From the NCBI RefSeq assembly GCF_008033445.1, contig NZ_VNKO01000002.1, positions 140,755-204,754 of the forward strand: 64,000 bases of DNA, read 5' to 3'. Position numbers and translations under genes: made by a program. Source of the DNA: Vulcaniibacterium gelatinicum (GTDB lineage Bacteria > Pseudomonadota > Gammaproteobacteria > Xanthomonadales > Xanthomonadaceae). The notes below the pieces were generated by a model. It was not told the origin of the DNA, ran no database searches, and saw only the letters and a program-made list of their open reading frames with translations. Positions 8,337-18,272 of this stretch are shown here, one piece after another; the stretch's first letter is position 1, and each line of letters opens with the position of its first letter.

Positions 8337-9548
8337 ATGAGCAACGACATCGTCCTCGCCTTCTCCGGCGGCCTCGACACCAGCTTCTGCGTCCCGTACC
8401 TGAAGGAGCGCGGCTGGAACGTGCACACCGTGTTCGCCGACACCGGCGGCGTGGACGCGGCCGAGCGCGCCTACATCGAGCAGCGCGCGGCCGAGCTGGG
8501 CGTGGCCTCGCACGTCACCGTGGACGGCGGCCCGGCGCTGTGGGAGGGCTTCGTCAAGCCGTTCGTGTGGGCGGGCGAGGGCTACCAGGGCCAGTACCCG
8601 CTGCTGGTCTCCGACCGCTACCTGATCGTGGACGCGACGCTGGCGCGCGCCCGCGCGCTCGGCACCGACGCGATCGCGCACGGCTGCACCGGCATGGGCA
8701 ACGACCAGGTGCGCTTCGACCTGGCGGTGAAGGCCTCCGGCCCGTGGCGCATCGTGGCTCCGATCCGCGAGATCCAGAAGGAGCACACCGAGGTCCGCGC
8801 CTACGAGCAGCGCTACCTGGAGGAGCGCGGCTTCGGCGTGCGCGCGAAGCAGAAGGCCTACACGATCAACGAGAACCTGCTCGGGGTGACCCTGTCCGGC
8901 GGCGAGATCGACCGCTGGGAGGCGCCGGGCGAGGGCGCGCGCGGCTGGTGCGCGCCGCGCGAGGCCTGGCCGGCCGAGCCGCTGCGCACGACGCTGCGCT
9001 TCGTCCACGGCGAGGCGGTGGCGCTCGACGGCCGCGAGATGCCGGGGCCGCAGCTGCTGGCCCAGCTCAACACCATGTTCGCCCAGTACGGCGTCGGCCG
9101 CGGCCTGTACACCGGCGACACCACCATCGGCCTGAAGGGCCGGATCGTGTTCGAGGCGCCGGGCCTGGCCGCGCTGCTGGTCGCTCACCGCGCGCTGGAG
9201 GAGGCGGTGCTGAGCAAGCAGCAGAACCGGTTCAAGCCCGAGGTCGCGCGCAAGTGGGTCGAGCTGGTGTACGAGGGCTTCTTCCACGATCCGCTCAAGA
9301 CCGACCTGGAGGCATTCCTGGCCGCGTCGCAGCGCATGGTCAACGGCGAGGTGGTGCTCGAAACCCGCGGCGGGCGCGTGGACGCGGTGGCGGTGCGCTC
9401 GCCGCACATCCTCAACGCCAAGGGCGCGACCTACGCCCAGTCGGCGGACTGGGGCGTGGAGGAGGCGGAAGGCTTCATCAAGCTGTTCGGCATGAGCAGC
9501 ACGCTGTGGGCGCAGGTGAACGCGGACGCGAAGGACGGGAGCGGCTGA
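8337..9548 (+). CDS. argG: Argininosuccinate synthase
   Basis: ATP-dependent condensation of citrulline with aspartate to argininosuccinate; cytoplasmic, 403 aa, normal for the family. The PP-loop AFSGGLDTS is at residues 8-16, followed by ADTGGVD and later [14 protein letters not shown], typical of the enzyme. The start at 8337 ([12 protein letters not shown]) is 33 nt after argF'. Part of a six-gene operon argF'-argG-argE-argB-argC-argH. Confidence 0.97.
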   Translation: MSNDIVLAFSGGLDTSFCVPYLKERGWNVHTVFADTGGVDAAERAYIEQRAAELGVASHVTVDGGPALWEGFVKPFVWAGEGYQGQYPLLVSDRYLIVDATLARARALGTDAIAHGCTGMGNDQVRFDLAVKASGPWRIVAPIREIQKEHTEVRAYEQRYLEERGFGVRAKQKAYTINENLLGVTLSGGEIDRWEAPGEGARGWCAPREAWPAEPLRTTLRFVHGEAVALDGREMPGPQLLAQLNTMFAQYGVGRGLYTGDTTIGLKGRIVFEAPGLAALLVAHRALEEAVLSKQQNRFKPEVARKWVELVYEGFFHDPLKTDLEAFLAASQRMVNGEVVLETRGGRVDAVAVRSPHILNAKGATYAQSADWGVEEAEGFIKLFGMSSTLWAQVNADAKDGSG

Positions 9549-9549
9549 C

Positions 9550-10632
9550 GTGCTCGACGACGTCCTGCGCCACCTCGAGGCCCTGGTGTCGTTCGACACC
9601 CGCAACCCGCCGCGCCGGATCGGCGCCGGCGGGATCTTCGACTACCTGCGCGCGCAGCTGCCGGGTTTTTCCTGCACCGTCACCGACCACGGCGACGGCG
9701 CGGTCTCGCTGCTGGCGGTGCGCGGCACGCCGCGGCGGGTGTTCAACGTGCACCTGGACACGGTGCCGGACTCGCCGGCGTGGACCGGCGATCCGCTGCG
9801 GCTGCGGGTCGAGGGCGACCGCGCGATCGGCCTGGGCGCGTGCGACATCAAGGGCGCGGCGGCCGGGCTGCTCGCCGCCGCCGCGCGCACCACGGGCGAC
9901 GCCGCGTTCCTGTTCAGCAGCGACGAGGAGGCCAACGACCCGCGCTGCATCGCCGCGTTCCTGGGCCAGGCGCACGGCTTCCACGAGGCGATCGTGGCCG
10001 AGCCCACCGGCAACCGCGCGGTGCTCGCGCACCGCGGCATCAGCTCGGTGCTGCTGCGCTTCCAGGGCCGCGCCGGCCACGCCTCCGGCGCCGACGCGCT
10101 GGAGGCGAACGCGCTGCACCATGCGCTGCGCTGGGGTGCGCGCGCGCTGGCGCTGGTCGAATCCGAATCGCAGGCGCGTTTCGGCGGCCTGACCGGCCTG
10201 CGCTTCAACATCGGCCGGATCGAGGGCGGGATCAAGGCCAACGTGATCGCGCCGTCGGCCGAGGTGCGCTTCGGTTTCCGGCCGCTGCCCTCGCACGACA
10301 TGGACGCCCTGCACGCGCAGTTCGGCGCCTGCGCCGAGCCGGGCGCGCTGGCGCGCTACGAGGAGACCTTCCGCGGCCCGCCGCTGCCGGCGGGCGATGT
10401 CGCCACCGCCGAGGAGCGGCGCCTGGCCGCGCGCGACCTGGCCGACGCGCTCGGCCTGCCGGTCGGCGAGGCGGTGGACTTCTGGACCGAGGCTTCGTTG
10501 TTCTCGCAGGCCGGCATGACCGCGCTGGTGTACGGGCCTGGCGAGATCGCCCAGGCCCACACCGCGGATGAGTGGGTGGCGCTGGAACAACTCGCGACCT
10601 ACGCCGAGACCATGCGGAGGATCCTGCAATGA
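9550..10632 (+). CDS. argE: Acetylornithine/acetylcitrulline deacetylase, M20 family
   Basis: Zinc-dependent deacetylase of 360 aa. In this pathway it is expected to release acetate from N-acetylcitrulline (and/or acetylornithine) before argininosuccinate synthesis. M20 signatures are visible: NVHLDTVPD with the first metal His and catalytic Asp, [11 protein letters not shown] with the bridging Asp, SSDEEAND with catalytic and metal Glu, and AEPTGNRAV. The start is a GTG at 9550, one base after the argG stop. Downstream, 142 bp separate it from argB; this gap holds an inverted 10-bp-periodic repeat element. Confidence 0.93.
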   Translation: MLDDVLRHLEALVSFDTRNPPRRIGAGGIFDYLRAQLPGFSCTVTDHGDGAVSLLAVRGTPRRVFNVHLDTVPDSPAWTGDPLRLRVEGDRAIGLGACDIKGAAAGLLAAAARTTGDAAFLFSSDEEANDPRCIAAFLGQAHGFHEAIVAEPTGNRAVLAHRGISSVLLRFQGRAGHASGADALEANALHHALRWGARALALVESESQARFGGLTGLRFNIGRIEGGIKANVIAPSAEVRFGFRPLPSHDMDALHAQFGACAEPGALARYEETFRGPPLPAGDVATAEERRLAARDLADALGLPVGEAVDFWTEASLFSQAGMTALVYGPGEIAQAHTADEWVALEQLATYAETMRRILQ

Positions 10633-10641
10633 GTCTTTTGA

Positions 10642-10762
10642 CGCGGATCCACGCGGATGGGCGCGGATCGAGGAAAAAGAACAGGCACCCTGCCGTGGAG
10701 CTGCGCTGCCCAGGAAACCGAACCGATTTCGTCTCATCCGCGTTTGTCCGCGTCAATCCGCG
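10642..10762. repeat. Inverted array of 10-bp-spaced CGCGGAT heptamers between argE and argB
   Basis: Left arm: CGCGGAT at 10642, 10652 and 10662, exactly 10 bp apart. Right arm: the reverse complement (A/G)TCCGCG at 10736, 10746 and 10756, also 10 bp apart. The 67-bp core has no open frame of note. The design matches the elements at 13050-13164 and 46340-46759, where the unit is CACGGAT. It lies inside an operon and could form a large stem-loop in the transcript. Confidence 0.85.
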
Positions 10763-10774
10763 TCCACTCTGCCC

Positions 10775-12097
10775 ATGACCCACCGTGAACTGCACTCGAC
10801 GATCGTCCGGCTGCTGTCCAACATGGCCAGCGCCAAGGAGATCCAGCTCTACCTCAAGCGTTTCTCGCAGCTCGACGCGGCGCGCTTCGCCGTGGTCAAG
10901 GTCGGCGGCGCGGTGCTGCGCGACGAGCTCGACGCGCTGGTGTCGTCGCTCGCGTTCCTGCAGCAGGTCGGCCTCACCCCGATCGTGGTCCACGGCGCCG
11001 GCCCGCAGCTCGACGAGGAGATGCGCGCGGCCGGGATCGAGAAGCGCACCGTGGACAACCTGCGCTGGACCGACGCCGCGGTGCTGGCGGTGGTGCGCCG
11101 GGTGATGCGGCAGGAGAACCTGCGCCTGGTCGAGGCCCTGCAGGAGGAGGGCGTGCGCGCGACCTCGATCCAGTCCGGCGTGTTCGAGTGCGCGCTGCTC
11201 GATCCGCAGCGCTACGGGCTGGTGGGACGGGTGGCGAAGGTGGACCTGACCGGCATCCACGCCGCGATCCGGGCCGGTTCGATCCCGGTGATCGCCTCGC
11301 TCGGCGAGACCGCCTCCGGCCAGATCGTCAACGTCAACGCCGACTGGGCGGCGAACGAGCTGATCAAGACCCTGCAGCCGTACAAGATCGTGTTCCTCAC
11401 CGGCACCGGCGGCCTGCTCGACGGCGAGGGCCGGATCATCGATTCGATCAACCTCAGCACCGAGTACGAGGAGCTGCTGGCGCAGCCGTGGCTGCACTCC
11501 GGCATGCGGGTCAAGATCGAGCAGATCCATGACCTGCTGATGGCGCTGCCGCCGTCGTCCTCGGTCTCGATCACCCGCCCCGACGAGCTGGCCAAGGAGC
11601 TGTTCACCCATCGCGGCTCCGGCACCCTGGTGCGGCGCGGCGAGCGCGTGCTGTGCGCCGGCTCCTGGGACGCTCTCGACCTGCCGCGGCTGCGTGGGCT
11701 GGTGGAGTCGGCCTTCGGCCGGCGCCTGCTGCCCGACTATTTCGAACGCACGCGCCTGCTGCGCGCCTACGTCAGCGAGAACTACCGCGCCGCGGTGATC
11801 CTGACCGAGGAGGAGGGCACCCCCTACCTCGACAAGTTCGCGGTGCTGGAGGAGGCGCAGGGCGAGGGCCTGGGCCGCGCGGTGTGGCAGGTGATGCGCG
11901 AACAGACCCCGCGTCTGTTCTGGCGCTCGCGGCATGGCAACCCGGTCAACGCCTTCTACGAGTCCGAGGCCGACGGCTCGCTCCGGCAGGAGCGCTGGAA
12001 GGTGTTCTGGTACGGCCTGCGCGACTTCGACGAGATCCGGCGCAGCGTCGAGCATTGCGCGCTGCGGCCGCCGACGCTGGAGGAGGTGCCGGCATGA
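10775..12097 (+). CDS. argB: Bifunctional N-acetylglutamate kinase/N-acetylglutamate synthase
   Basis: Fused enzyme of 440 aa catalysing the first two committed steps of arginine synthesis. Residues 1 to about 290 form an amino-acid-kinase domain ([57 protein letters not shown]). The remainder is a GNAT-like acetyltransferase domain ([39 protein letters not shown]). E. coli ArgB is about 258 aa and lacks the second domain. The start is the ATG at 10775, after the repeat element; the stop overlaps the argC ATG by 4 nt. In related bacteria the kinase part is the site of arginine feedback. Confidence 0.95.
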   Translation: MTHRELHSTIVRLLSNMASAKEIQLYLKRFSQLDAARFAVVKVGGAVLRDELDALVSSLAFLQQVGLTPIVVHGAGPQLDEEMRAAGIEKRTVDNLRWTDAAVLAVVRRVMRQENLRLVEALQEEGVRATSIQSGVFECALLDPQRYGLVGRVAKVDLTGIHAAIRAGSIPVIASLGETASGQIVNVNADWAANELIKTLQPYKIVFLTGTGGLLDGEGRIIDSINLSTEYEELLAQPWLHSGMRVKIEQIHDLLMALPPSSSVSITRPDELAKELFTHRGSGTLVRRGERVLCAGSWDALDLPRLRGLVESAFGRRLLPDYFERTRLLRAYVSENYRAAVILTEEEGTPYLDKFAVLEEAQGEGLGRAVWQVMREQTPRLFWRSRHGNPVNAFYESEADGSLRQERWKVFWYGLRDFDEIRRSVEHCALRPPTLEEVPA

Positions 12098-13068
12098 ACC
12101 GGATCGCGGTCGGCCTGGTGGGCGCGCGCGGCCACGTCGGCACGGAGCTGATCCGGCTGCTGGCGGCGCACCCGCGCTTCGAACTGGCGTTCGTGTCCTC
12201 GCGCGAGCGCGAAGGGCAGGCGCTGCGCGCGCACGAGGCGGGCTACGCCGGCGGCCTGCACTACGTGGCCTACGGGCCGGAGCAGGCGGCCGCGGCCGGC
12301 GCCGACGCGGTGGTGCTGGCGCTGCCGAACGGCAAGGCCGCGCCCTACGTGGCCGCACTCGAGGCGCAGGCGCCGGCGACGGTGGTCGTGGACCTGTCCG
12401 CCGACTACCGCTTCGACCCGGGCTGGTACTACGGCCTGCCCGAGCTCACCCGCGCGCGCTACGCCGGCCAGCGCCGGATCAGCAACCCCGGCTGCTACGC
12501 CACCGCGATGCAGCTCGCCGTGGCGCCGATGCTCGATGCGCTCGCGGGGCCGGTGCAGTGCTTCGGCGTGTCCGGATATTCCGGCGCCGGCACCACGCCC
12601 TCGGACAAGAACGACCCGGACAAGCTGCGCGACAACCTGATGCCGTACGCGCTCACCGGCCACGTGCACGAGCGCGAGGTCAGCCGGCAGCTCGGCCATC
12701 CGGTCGAGTTCCTGCCGCACGTGGCGCCGCATTTCCGCGGCCTGACCATCACCGCCAACCTGCACCTGTCGCATGCGTTCGCGCGCGAGGAGGCCATCGC
12801 CCGCTACCGCGCGCGCTACGCCGGCGAGCCGCTGGTGCGGGTGCTGGACGAGGCGCCGTGGGTGAGCCGGATCGCCGGCCGCCACCACGTCGAACTGGGC
12901 GGCTTCGCCCTGTCCGAGGACGGCCGCCGCCTGGTGGTGGTGGCCACCGAGGACAACCTGCTCAAGGGCGCGGCGACGCAGGCCCTGCAGAACCTCAACC
13001 TCGCCTTCGGCCTGGACGAGTTCGCCGGGATTCCGGTGACGGTTCAGGCCACGGATCAACACGGATGA
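12094..13068 (+). CDS. argC: N-acetyl-gamma-glutamyl-phosphate reductase; C-terminus supplied by a repeat element
   Basis: NADPH-dependent reduction of N-acetylglutamyl phosphate to the semialdehyde; 324 aa. The Rossmann motif [18 protein letters not shown] is at the N-terminus, the catalytic Cys lies in SNPGCYATA, and [12 protein letters not shown] is typical of the C-terminal half. ATGA overlap with argB. The last residues (QATDQHG) and the stop codon lie inside the CACGGAT repeat array beginning at 13050, so the insertion has redefined the C-terminus. The core ends normally at [10 protein letters not shown], so activity is probably unaffected. Confidence 0.95.
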   Translation: MNRIAVGLVGARGHVGTELIRLLAAHPRFELAFVSSREREGQALRAHEAGYAGGLHYVAYGPEQAAAAGADAVVLALPNGKAAPYVAALEAQAPATVVVDLSADYRFDPGWYYGLPELTRARYAGQRRISNPGCYATAMQLAVAPMLDALAGPVQCFGVSGYSGAGTTPSDKNDPDKLRDNLMPYALTGHVHEREVSRQLGHPVEFLPHVAPHFRGLTITANLHLSHAFAREEAIARYRARYAGEPLVRVLDEAPWVSRIAGRHHVELGGFALSEDGRRLVVVATEDNLLKGAATQALQNLNLAFGLDEFAGIPVTVQATDQHG

Positions 13069-13164
13069 ACACGGAGACAGCGGCAGATGCTTGACATCAT
13101 GAAGCGACAAGGCAGCGATTCCTTGCGTCGTTGTTCCATCCGTGTCCATCCGTGACGATCCGTG
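13050..13164. repeat. Inverted array of 10-bp-spaced CACGGAT heptamers between argC and argH
   Basis: Left arm: CACGGAT at 13050 and 13060 and CACGGAG at 13070. Right arm: ATCCGTG at 13138, 13148 and 13158. Every unit is spaced exactly 10 bp. The left arm overlaps the end of argC and provides its stop codon (13066-13068). The 61-bp core carries no gene. Same design as the GxxExxY-bearing element at 46340-46759, so it may be an empty derivative of that family. Confidence 0.88.
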
Positions 13165-13192
13165 GCAGAAAGCTTTCCTTCGAGGTGACCCC

Positions 13193-14482
13193 ATGTCCGA
13201 CCTGCTCTGGCAAAAACCCGGCGTGAAGGTGGATGCGCGGATCCAGCGCTTCCTCGCCGGCGAGGACGTGGTGCTCGACCGCGAGTTCTTCCTGCACGAC
13301 ATCCAGGCCAGCCGCGCGCACGCGCAGGGCCTGCAGCGGATCGGGATCCTGGGTGCGGACGAACTGGCCGCGATCGAACGCGAGCTCGATGCGCTGGCCG
13401 CGGATTTCCGCAGCGGCGCGTTCGTGCTCGACGCGCGCCACGAGGACGGGCATTCGGCGATCGAGGCGCGCCTGACCGAACGCCTGGGCGACGCCGGCCG
13501 CCGGATCCACACCGGCCGCAGCCGCAACGACCAGGTGCTGGTCGCCACCCGCCTGTGGCTGAAGGAGCGGCTGGCGGCGCTGCGCGCACTCTGCCGCGAG
13601 GCCGCGCAGGTGGCGCTCGAGCGCGCCAAAGCGGAGGCCGACGTGCCGCTGCCGGGCTACACCCACCTGCAGCGCGCGGTGGTGTCCTCGCTGGGCATGT
13701 GGTGGGCGGCGTGGGCGGAGGGCTTCCTCGACGACGCCCAGCGCGCGGCCGACACCCTGCGCTGGGTGGACGCCAACCCGCTCGGCAGCGCCGCCGGCTA
13801 CGGCGTCAACCTGCCGCTGGACCGCGAACACACCACGCGCGCGCTCGGTTTCGGACGCATGCAGGTGGCGGCCACCTACGCCCAGCTCTCGCGCGGCAAG
13901 TACGAACTGGCCGCGGTCGAGGCCCTGGCCTCGGCCGTGCTCGACCTGCGCCGCCTGGCCTGGGATCTGAGCCTGTTCACCAGCGCCGAATTCGGCTTCG
14001 TCGTGCTGCCGCCGGAATACACCACCGGCAGCTCGATCATGCCCAACAAGCGCAACCCGGACGTGATCGAACTGATGCGCGCCAGCTACGCCAGCGTGGC
14101 CGCCGCGCGCACCGAGCTCGAACAGCTGCTGTCGCTGCCCTCGGGCTACCACCGCGACCTGCAGTACACCAAGGGCGCGATCGTGCACGCCTTCCACCGC
14201 GGCCTGGGTGCGCTGGAACTGCTGCCCGACCTGCTGCGCAACCTGGAATGGAAGCCGCAGGCGATGCGCGCCGCGCTGGATCCGTCCCTGTACGCCACCG
14301 ACCTGGCCGTGGACCTCGCCCGCCAGGGCGTGCCATTCCGCGACGCCTACCGCCAGGCCGCCGACCCCGCGCGCTGGGCCGCAGGCGACCCCGTCGCCAG
14401 CCTGGCCGCGCGCGTCTCGCCCGGCGCCGCCGCCGACCTGCGCCTTGCGGCGCTGCGCGCGCGGCTGGAATCGCTCGGCTGA
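13193..14482 (+). CDS. argH: Argininosuccinate lyase
   Basis: Splits argininosuccinate to arginine and fumarate; fumarase/aspartase superfamily, 429 aa (family about 450). The signature [12 protein letters not shown] is intact, TGRSRNDQV lies near residue 105, and the region [11 protein letters not shown] carries the conserved His. I chose the ATG at 13193 ([10 protein letters not shown]), because an upstream in-frame ATG at 13142 lies within the repeat arm. Last gene of the arg operon; the glycosyltransferase gene converges from 14505, leaving 22 bp. Confidence 0.96.
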   Translation: MSDLLWQKPGVKVDARIQRFLAGEDVVLDREFFLHDIQASRAHAQGLQRIGILGADELAAIERELDALAADFRSGAFVLDARHEDGHSAIEARLTERLGDAGRRIHTGRSRNDQVLVATRLWLKERLAALRALCREAAQVALERAKAEADVPLPGYTHLQRAVVSSLGMWWAAWAEGFLDDAQRAADTLRWVDANPLGSAAGYGVNLPLDREHTTRALGFGRMQVAATYAQLSRGKYELAAVEALASAVLDLRRLAWDLSLFTSAEFGFVVLPPEYTTGSSIMPNKRNPDVIELMRASYASVAAARTELEQLLSLPSGYHRDLQYTKGAIVHAFHRGLGALELLPDLLRNLEWKPQAMRAALDPSLYATDLAVDLARQGVPFRDAYRQAADPARWAAGDPVASLAARVSPGAAADLRLAALRARLESLG

Positions 14483-14504
14483 GGCGGCGCGGGCCGGCCC
14501 GGGC

Positions 14505-15962
14505 TCACGAACCTGGCGCGTCGGCCAGCGTTCCGCCAGCAGACGCCCGCGCGCGCCGGTTGCGCTCGAACTTGTCCCAGCCCTTGCGCCCGCGCAGGAA
14601 GTCCAGGTAGCCGCGCAGGCCGGCGAGCATGATCAGCGGGCGGTAGAGCAGGAAATCCAGGGGGGCGAGCAGCAGCATGCGGACCAGGTCGCCGCGGTGG
14701 TAGTCGCGGTAGGCGTGGTCCTGCATGCCGATCGCGGCGGTGGTGGGCAGCACGGTGACGAACAGCATCGCCGCGAGCAGGGCCAGGTAGGCCGGCCAGG
14801 CGAGCAGGCCGAGCCAGATCGCGGCCACGAGGGTGAGGATGGCGGCGAGCTGCACCAGCGGCGCCAGCGCCTCGAACAGCCACAGGTAGGGCAGGCCGAG
14901 CAGGCCCACGCTGCGGTACTTCGGCCGCAGCAGCATGAAGCGGTAGTGCCAGACACATTCCAGCAGCACCCGCTGCCAGCGCGCGCGCTGGCGGATCAGG
15001 GCCTTCACCGTGCTCGGGCCCTCGGTCTCGGCGACCATGTGCGGCAGCGAGAGGATGCGGTAGTCGAGCCGGTTGCGCAGGCTGTGCTCGTGCACCCGGA
15101 AGGTCATCTCGATGTCCTCGCAGGTGAACTCGCCGGAGAAGCCGCCCAGCTCCACCACCACGTCGCGGCGCCAGATCGCGAACGCGCCGGGATTGCACAG
15201 CATGCATTCCATGCGGCTGAAGGCCAGGCGGTAGGCCAGGAACGTGCGCATCAGGTCCAGGTGCTGGTAGGTGCACAGCAGGCTGTCGTCGAGCGTGCGC
15301 CAGCCACGGCGCAGGATGGCGTGGCGCTCCGGTTCGCTGCCCACGCCGAAGAAGCTGGTGGCGCCCACGGTCCTGGCCGGATCCTTGGTCACGTGCGACA
15401 TCGCCCGCAGCAGCGCGCTGGCGATGTAGATCGTGTCACCGTCCACGCAGCACACGTAGGGATAGCGGGCGAGGTTGATGCCGCAGTTGACCGGGTCGGC
15501 CTTGTTGCCGGCGTTGGCCTTGCTGACCACGGTCAGGCGCGGATCCTTGCGGCTGCGGTAGATGGCGCGGATCTCGGCCGAGGGCAGCACGCGCCGGTAG
15601 GCGGCGTCCACGCGCTCGAGGTCGAACTCGGCCTGCAGCCGCGCCAGGGTCGCGTCGGTGGAGCCGTCGTCCACCACGATGACCTCGAACTCCGGATAGT
15701 GCTGGGCCAGCAGCGAGCGCGTGGCCGGCACCACCATCGCCTCCTCATTGAGCACCGGCGAGACGATGCTCACCGGCAGCGTGAAGCGGGACTCGCGCAG
15801 GGTGGTGAAGTCCTCGATCCGGCTTTCGCGCTCGCGCCTGCCGTTCTCCACCCAGGCCACGATCATGGCGAAGAAGCCGAAGGCCATGCTCGCGACGAAG
15901 TAGGCCAGGCACAGCCAGAACCAGAAGACCAGCGAGCCGGCGAACCAGCCTGTCGCGTCCAT
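14505..15962 (-). CDS. Processive family 2 glycosyltransferase, membrane-bound
   Basis: Inner-membrane GT2 of 485 aa. An N-terminal membrane segment at about residues 10-36 is followed by the catalytic domain: SIVSPVLNEEAMV, VIVVDDGSTD, CCVDGDTIY (DxD-like), TCEDIEMTFR and QRARW, which fits the QxxRW motif of processive enzymes. Two to four membrane segments follow at about residues 340-410. These features indicate polymerisation of a polysaccharide at the membrane, comparable to E. coli YaiP or PgaC; the sugar is unknown. The ATG overlaps the stop of the HEAT-repeat gene (ATGA), which itself overlaps the YaiO-like gene, so the three form a tight operon. Confidence 0.87.
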   Translation of the reverse strand: MDATGWFAGSLVFWFWLCLAYFVASMAFGFFAMIVAWVENGRRERESRIEDFTTLRESRFTLPVSIVSPVLNEEAMVVPATRSLLAQHYPEFEVIVVDDGSTDATLARLQAEFDLERVDAAYRRVLPSAEIRAIYRSRKDPRLTVVSKANAGNKADPVNCGINLARYPYVCCVDGDTIYIASALLRAMSHVTKDPARTVGATSFFGVGSEPERHAILRRGWRTLDDSLLCTYQHLDLMRTFLAYRLAFSRMECMLCNPGAFAIWRRDVVVELGGFSGEFTCEDIEMTFRVHEHSLRNRLDYRILSLPHMVAETEGPSTVKALIRQRARWQRVLLECVWHYRFMLLRPKYRSVGLLGLPYLWLFEALAPLVQLAAILTLVAAIWLGLLAWPAYLALLAAMLFVTVLPTTAAIGMQDHAYRDYHRGDLVRMLLLAPLDFLLYRPLIMLAGLRGYLDFLRGRKGWDKFERNRRARASAGGTLADAPGS

Positions 15963-17191
15963 CACGTCCGCTCCTGTGGGCCGGCCGCGGCGGCGGCGCG
16001 GGAAGGTTGCCAGCTCGGGTGCAGCGGCGCGCCGGCGCCGACCATGTCGCGTTCGCCGGCCTGCATGATCCGGCGCAGCAGGGCCGAGGCCTCGGCGCCT
16101 TCGGGGCCCTGCCGGCGCGCGCGCTCGACCAGCAGCGCGATCGCGCCGATCTCCTGCAGCACGTCGGCGGCGCCGTTGCGGGCGAAGCGGTCGGGCGAAT
16201 CGAGCTGCGCCAGGACCTGCGGCATGGCGCGCAGGCCCAGGCGCGAGAGAGATTCCTTCGCCGCCTGGCGCACCCACCAGTCCGGATCGGCCAGCAGCGG
16301 CGCGATGTCGGCGGCCGCGCCCTCGGGATCGGTGCGCGCCAGCGTGCGTGCCGCATGCGCGCGGACGAAGGGCGCCGTGTCGCGCAGCAGCCCGCGTGCG
16401 GTGGCGGCGGCCAGCGGCGTGGCGACCTCGGCCAGCGACTGCACCGCGGCCTTGCGCACGCCCGGATCCGGGTCGCGGGCGAGCGCGGCCAGGTGCGCGT
16501 CCATGCCCGGCAGGCCGGCGTAGCGCCACAGCAGCAGCGCGCCCCAGGCGCGCACCGCGGGATCGGCCGAAGCGGCCAGCGGGCGCAGCAGTTCGCCGAT
16601 CGGGAAGTGGAAGCGGTCGAGCTGGCTGGCGATGCGCGTGCGCAGGCTGCCGGCGGTGTGCAGCCCTGCGATCAGCACTTCCGCCGCCTGCCGGTCGCCG
16701 ATCTCGCCGAGCAGGGTGATGGCGGCGTTGCGGATCTCCGGATCCTCCGCGGCCAGTGCGCGCGCCAGCAGGGCATGGCTGTCCGGATGCCGCTCGCGGG
16801 CGAGCACGAACAGCGCCGAGATGTAATCCCACTTGCGGCCCCGCTCCGGTCCGGAGCGGGCGGTGGCCAGCAGCCGTGCCGGATCGCGCAGCCGTTCGAC
16901 CTGCACCGAGCAGGCGTCCCGCGCCCAGCCCGGCAGGGAGGTGTCCATCACCAGCGTTTCCAGCGAGCGCAGCGGCAGACGTTTGAGGATGCGGTGGACG
17001 GCCGCCATGCGCTCGGCCAGCGGCTGGGCTGCGAGCTGCGGATCGCGCAGCGCCTGCGCCGCCCAGCCCAGGCCGCGGTTGCGCGCGTCGTGGAGCAGGC
17101 GGTTGCCGACGATCCACAGCGTCAACGCCAGCCAGGCCGCAGCCGTCACCGCGGCGGCGAGGATCAGCGCATGGCTATCGAGCGAAGGCAT
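15962..17191 (-). CDS. HEAT-repeat protein with N-terminal membrane anchor
   Basis: Protein of 409 aa. One hydrophobic segment (about residues 8-28) anchors it, and the rest is helical with recognisable HEAT/PBS-lyase-type repeats, for example DPEIRNAAITLLGEIGD, DPGVRKAAVQSLAEVA and DPDWWVRQAAKESLSRLG. Such repeats form a curved scaffold for protein contacts; no catalytic motif is visible. It overlaps its upstream neighbour by 17 nt and its downstream glycosyltransferase by 4 nt. A scaffold linking the glycosyltransferase to the outer-membrane protein is inference. Confidence 0.8.
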   Translation of the reverse strand: MPSLDSHALILAAAVTAAAWLALTLWIVGNRLLHDARNRGLGWAAQALRDPQLAAQPLAERMAAVHRILKRLPLRSLETLVMDTSLPGWARDACSVQVERLRDPARLLATARSGPERGRKWDYISALFVLARERHPDSHALLARALAAEDPEIRNAAITLLGEIGDRQAAEVLIAGLHTAGSLRTRIASQLDRFHFPIGELLRPLAASADPAVRAWGALLLWRYAGLPGMDAHLAALARDPDPGVRKAAVQSLAEVATPLAAATARGLLRDTAPFVRAHAARTLARTDPEGAAADIAPLLADPDWWVRQAAKESLSRLGLRAMPQVLAQLDSPDRFARNGAADVLQEIGAIALLVERARRQGPEGAEASALLRRIMQAGERDMVGAGAPLHPSWQPSRAAAAAGPQERT

Positions 17192-18011
17192 GGCGATAGG
17201 AAAGGGTGAGGGAATCCTGCCGGAACCGGGTGCCGCGGCCGGTGCCCAGATCGAGCCTGAGGCTGTGGCCGCCGGCGAGGCGGTAGGCGAGGAAGCCGCC
17301 GGCCTGCCAGCCGGTGCCGGTGTCGAAGCCGGGTTCGTCGGCGCCGAACACGTTCTCGCCGCCGGCCAGGCGCAGGCCGCAGGACCACCGGGCACCGCAG
17401 GCCCATTGGCCGCGGACGAGGCCGAACGCGATCCGCTCGCGTCCGGCCGTGCTGGTCGAGCCGTGCCGGTAGCCGATTTCCCACTCGTCGTCGCCGCGGT
17501 AATGCAGGCTGGAGAACGACCACAGCCGCAGGGCCGACCCCGGGTAGTCGGCATGGCGGTAGCCGAGCCGGACCGTGTGGGCCGGGCCGAGGCGGTAGCC
17601 GGCATGGGCTTCGCCCGCCCGACGCGGCACGAAGGCCGCGCCCGAGCCGGATTCGAGCTGGCCGGAAAGGATCCAGCGTTCGCCCAGCCAGTGGCCGCCG
17701 GCCGTGGCCAGCTCCCCGTGTGCCTGCTCGCGCGTGCGGCGTTCGACCACGGCGAACAGGCCGCCGTGCGCGCCGCGCAGGTCCCATTGCAACCACTGCG
17801 CGCGCCAGGTGGCGTCGCGCGCGCCGATGCGCACGTCGCTGGTCTCCAGCGCGGCCGTGAGGGCGTGGCGCGCCGTCGCCGCATCACCACCGGCCGTCGC
17901 CGGCAGGGCGGCAGCGGCCGACGCCGCCAGCAGCCAGGCACGGGCGCCTGCGGGCACGGACGGGCGGGACGGGCGGGACGGGCGGGACGGGGGGAAGCGG
18001 ACTGCGCCCAT
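17175..18011 (-). CDS. YaiO-like outer-membrane beta-barrel protein
   Basis: Predicted outer-membrane protein of 278 aa from the ATG at 18011; an upstream ATG at 18071 would add 20 residues. After a Pro/Ser/Arg-rich start comes a hydrophobic signal segment (WLLAASAAAALPATAG). The mature part consists of alternating short strands with aromatic girdles (YRLGPAHTVRLGYRHADY, DEWEIGYRHGSTSTAG) and ends in LTLSYRHAFAR; the barrel pattern and gene context match the YaiO family. A possible disulfide pair sits at WACGARWSCG. It probably exports or docks the polymer made by the downstream glycosyltransferase, as in the E. coli yaiO/yaiP pair. The 5' end contains a 9-bp tandem repeat (17959-17995). Confidence 0.72.
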   Translation of the reverse strand: MGAVRFPPSRPSRPSRPSVPAGARAWLLAASAAAALPATAGGDAATARHALTAALETSDVRIGARDATWRAQWLQWDLRGAHGGLFAVVERRTREQAHGELATAGGHWLGERWILSGQLESGSGAAFVPRRAGEAHAGYRLGPAHTVRLGYRHADYPGSALRLWSFSSLHYRGDDEWEIGYRHGSTSTAGRERIAFGLVRGQWACGARWSCGLRLAGGENVFGADEPGFDTGTGWQAGGFLAYRLAGGHSLRLDLGTGRGTRFRQDSLTLSYRHAFAR

Positions 18012-18223
18012 GGCGGGCGGGGCGCACCAGGGGAATGCGGCAGCGCCAGTGATCGGGGAAGGCTTCGGCATCGTGCTCTGGACGGTGGCGGCGAAAGCGC
18101 CTGCGCCGGGCGCAGTGCGGGACCACGGGCGACGCGACGACCACCGGACCGGCAGGCGCCGACAGCCCTCCTGCGCCGATCATGCCAGCGCCCGGAGGGG
18201 CGCGACAGTGCGATGCGTGGGGA

Positions 18224-18258
18224 CGAAACGACGCCGCCCCCGCGGGGCGGGGGCGGCG
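18224..18258 (-). terminator. Terminator of the tRNA-Pro transcript
   Basis: A perfect 10-bp GC stem (18232-18241 with 18249-18258) lies 14 nt beyond the 3' end of the tRNA in its direction of transcription. It is followed on the minus strand by TCGTTTC. The T-run is short, so efficiency is uncertain. Confidence 0.6.
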
Positions 18259-18272
18259 CTTGGTGCAGGAGT

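Noticed and set aside
13080..13135. Core of the arg-operon repeat as a truncated GxxExxY gene
   Set aside because: Neither strand of the 55-bp core encodes any recognisable part of the GxxExxY protein, so only the arms are shared.
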